Assembly (NCBI GenBank): GCA_017421905.1
Contig: JAFOHH010000196.1
Coordinates: forward strand, 1 to 6,732
DNA from: Clostridia bacterium
Lineage (GTDB): Bacteria > Bacillota > Clostridia > Christensenellales > Borkfalkiaceae
Length of the DNA stretch: 6,732 nucleotides
Direction of reading: 5' to 3'
The position numbers and the translations under genes were made by a program. Positions within the stretch are counted from its first letter, which is position 1. Every line of letters starts with the position of its first letter. The notes below the pieces were generated by a model. The model searched no databases, was not told the DNA's origin, and saw nothing but the letters and a program-made list of their open reading frames with translations. Shown piece after piece: positions 6,577 to 6,732 of this stretch.

Positions 6577-6597
6577 GGAGTTAGTATGAAAGATTGA
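6577..6597 (+). other. Ribosome-binding site plus three-codon mini-ORF (MKD-stop)
   Basis: GGAG (6577-6580), 5-nt spacer, then ATG AAA GAT TGA (6586-6597), placed about 35 nt after the predicted start of the rightward transcript. Spacing and context are those of a genuine initiation site, yet the frame closes after three codons. Past the TGA the same frame stays open for 43 codons to a TAA at 6727-6729, through the hairpins. It could be a minimal leader peptide, the wreck of a small gene, or chance. UGA recoding is unlikely because UGA ends the lit-type gene. Confidence 0.3.
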
Positions 6598-6631
6598 AAA
6601 AAAATATGCTATAACTTTGTAGTAATCCAAA

Positions 6632-6653
6632 TTTGTATTGATGCACAAGCATC
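6632..6653 (+). repeat. Stem-loop repeat, copy 1
   Basis: TTTGTATTG leads into a hairpin with stem GATGC/GCATC (6640-6644 with 6649-6653) and loop ACAA. It matches copy 2 at 6682-6703 over about 22 nt, with two single-base indels and two substitutions that fall opposite each other in the stem (A-T here, G-C there). Confidence 0.5.
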
Positions 6654-6655
6654 GG

Positions 6656-6685
6656 AAATAAAAAACGCAAAGGGATATCCCTTTG
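6656..6685 (-). terminator. Possible leftward Rho-independent terminator at a perfect palindrome
   Basis: CAAAGGGATATCCCTTTG (6668-6685) is an 18-bp perfect palindrome that can fold as a 7-bp stem with an ATAT loop. On the minus strand it is followed by CG, six T, A and three T, as in an intrinsic terminator. It would stop a leftward transcript entering from beyond the right edge. On the plus strand no T-run follows. The stem is modest (four G-C pairs), so this is tentative. Confidence 0.42.
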
Positions 6686-6711
6686 GTATTGGTGCAAAGC
6701 ACCAATACCAA
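6682..6711 (+). repeat. Stem-loop repeat, copy 2, extended to a 13-bp hairpin
   Basis: TTGGTATTGGTGC (6683-6695) and GCACCAATACCAA (6699-6711) are perfect reverse complements around an AAA loop. This is the strongest hairpin in the tract. Its first 22 nt (6682-6703) repeat the copy at 6632-6653. It overlaps the end of the palindrome at 6668-6685, so on RNA the two cannot both form completely. No T-run follows on the plus strand, so it is not a rightward terminator. Confidence 0.55.
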
Positions 6712-6732
6712 TCAAACTCTATTAACTAAAAC

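Larger units (their letters stand above)
6362..6732. other. Gene-free, hairpin-rich intergenic tract to the right edge
   Basis: No protein gene is recognisable on either strand in these 371 bp, which are visibly more AT-rich than the coding regions. In order the tract holds: the lit promoter; an imperfect inverted repeat (6427-6467); a plus-strand promoter (6517-6545); an AT stem-loop (6554-6574); a three-codon mini-ORF with ribosome-binding site (6577-6597); two related stem-loops (6640-6653 and 6683-6711); and, between them, a palindrome with a minus-strand T tail (6656-6685). The last 21 bases show nothing recognisable. It may be a long structured leader of a gene to the right, a small RNA, or one end of a repeat or mobile element. 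Confidence 0.6.

Noticed and set aside
6510..6615. Two ATGCTATAA copies (6537-6545 and 6606-6614) 69 bp apart, resembling the 3' end of some type II CRISPR repeats, with hairpins downstream like a tracrRNA
   Set aside because: The 36-nt segments ending at the two copies share little beyond an A-run and ATGCTATAA. There is no third unit, no cas gene and no matching anti-repeat. The first copy is explained as an extended -10 promoter.
883..6653. Possible kinship between the leader hairpin GATGCGA-CAAA-TCGCATC (883-900) and the hairpin GATGC-ACAA-GCATC (6640-6653)
   Set aside because: They share only short stems and a CAA-containing loop, and their flanks differ, so common origin cannot be claimed.
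6586..6729. A 48-codon protein read through the TGA at 6595 (selenocysteine or recoded UGA)
   Set aside because: UGA is the stop of the lit-type gene, nothing resembling a SECIS element was evident right after the codon, and the frame runs through hairpins without any protein-like motif.

Overview
The window reads as a piece of a low-to-medium GC Bacillota (Firmicutes) genome, most likely a clostridial lineage. The evidence is a lepA-hemW pair, an LtaS-type polyglycerolphosphate synthase, a DUF1461/Lit-type lipoprotein-modifying membrane protein, AGGAG/AAGGAG ribosome-binding sites and SigA-type promoters with exact 17-bp spacers. No 16S rRNA or other marker here allows a finer placement. UGA is a normal stop: the lit-type gene ends with it inside an ATGA overlap.

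Layout from left to right. At 1-842 (minus) is the N-terminal half of an LTA-synthase-family protein that runs off the left edge, with its own promoter (911-939) and a stem-loop leader. At 1073-2188 and 2341-4149 (minus) are hemW and lepA, transcribed leftward from a promoter just upstream of lepA. At 4150-4278 is a compact divergent promoter region: one self-complementary TTGCAA hexamer (4207-4212) sits exactly 17 bp from a -10 box on each side, so it appears to be the -35 element of both lepA and the rightward gene. At 4279-5019 (plus) is a cytoplasmic glycerophosphodiester phosphodiesterase, ended by a hairpin terminator (5037-5064) that also serves the convergent unit. At 5100-6361 (minus) a two-gene operon encodes a Lit-type lipoprotein transacylase homologue and 5-formyltetrahydrofolate cyclo-ligase, joined by an ATGA overlap. 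From 6362 to the right edge there is no recognisable protein gene. This AT-rich tract holds the lit promoter, an outward (plus) extended -10 promoter, a three-codon mini-ORF with a good ribosome-binding site, and a cluster of stem-loops, two of which are related copies differing by a compensatory base-pair change.

Functionally, three of the six genes touch the cell envelope or its lipids: LTA polymerisation, glycerophosphodiester recycling and lipoprotein acyl transfer. The other three are a translation GTPase, a haem-handling radical-SAM-fold protein and a folate repair enzyme. The genes themselves are ordinary members of known families. The less ordinary parts are regulatory: the shared -35 element, the leader of the LTA-synthase gene, and the structured, unassigned DNA at the right end, which may be a leader, a small RNA or a repeat element continuing past the window.
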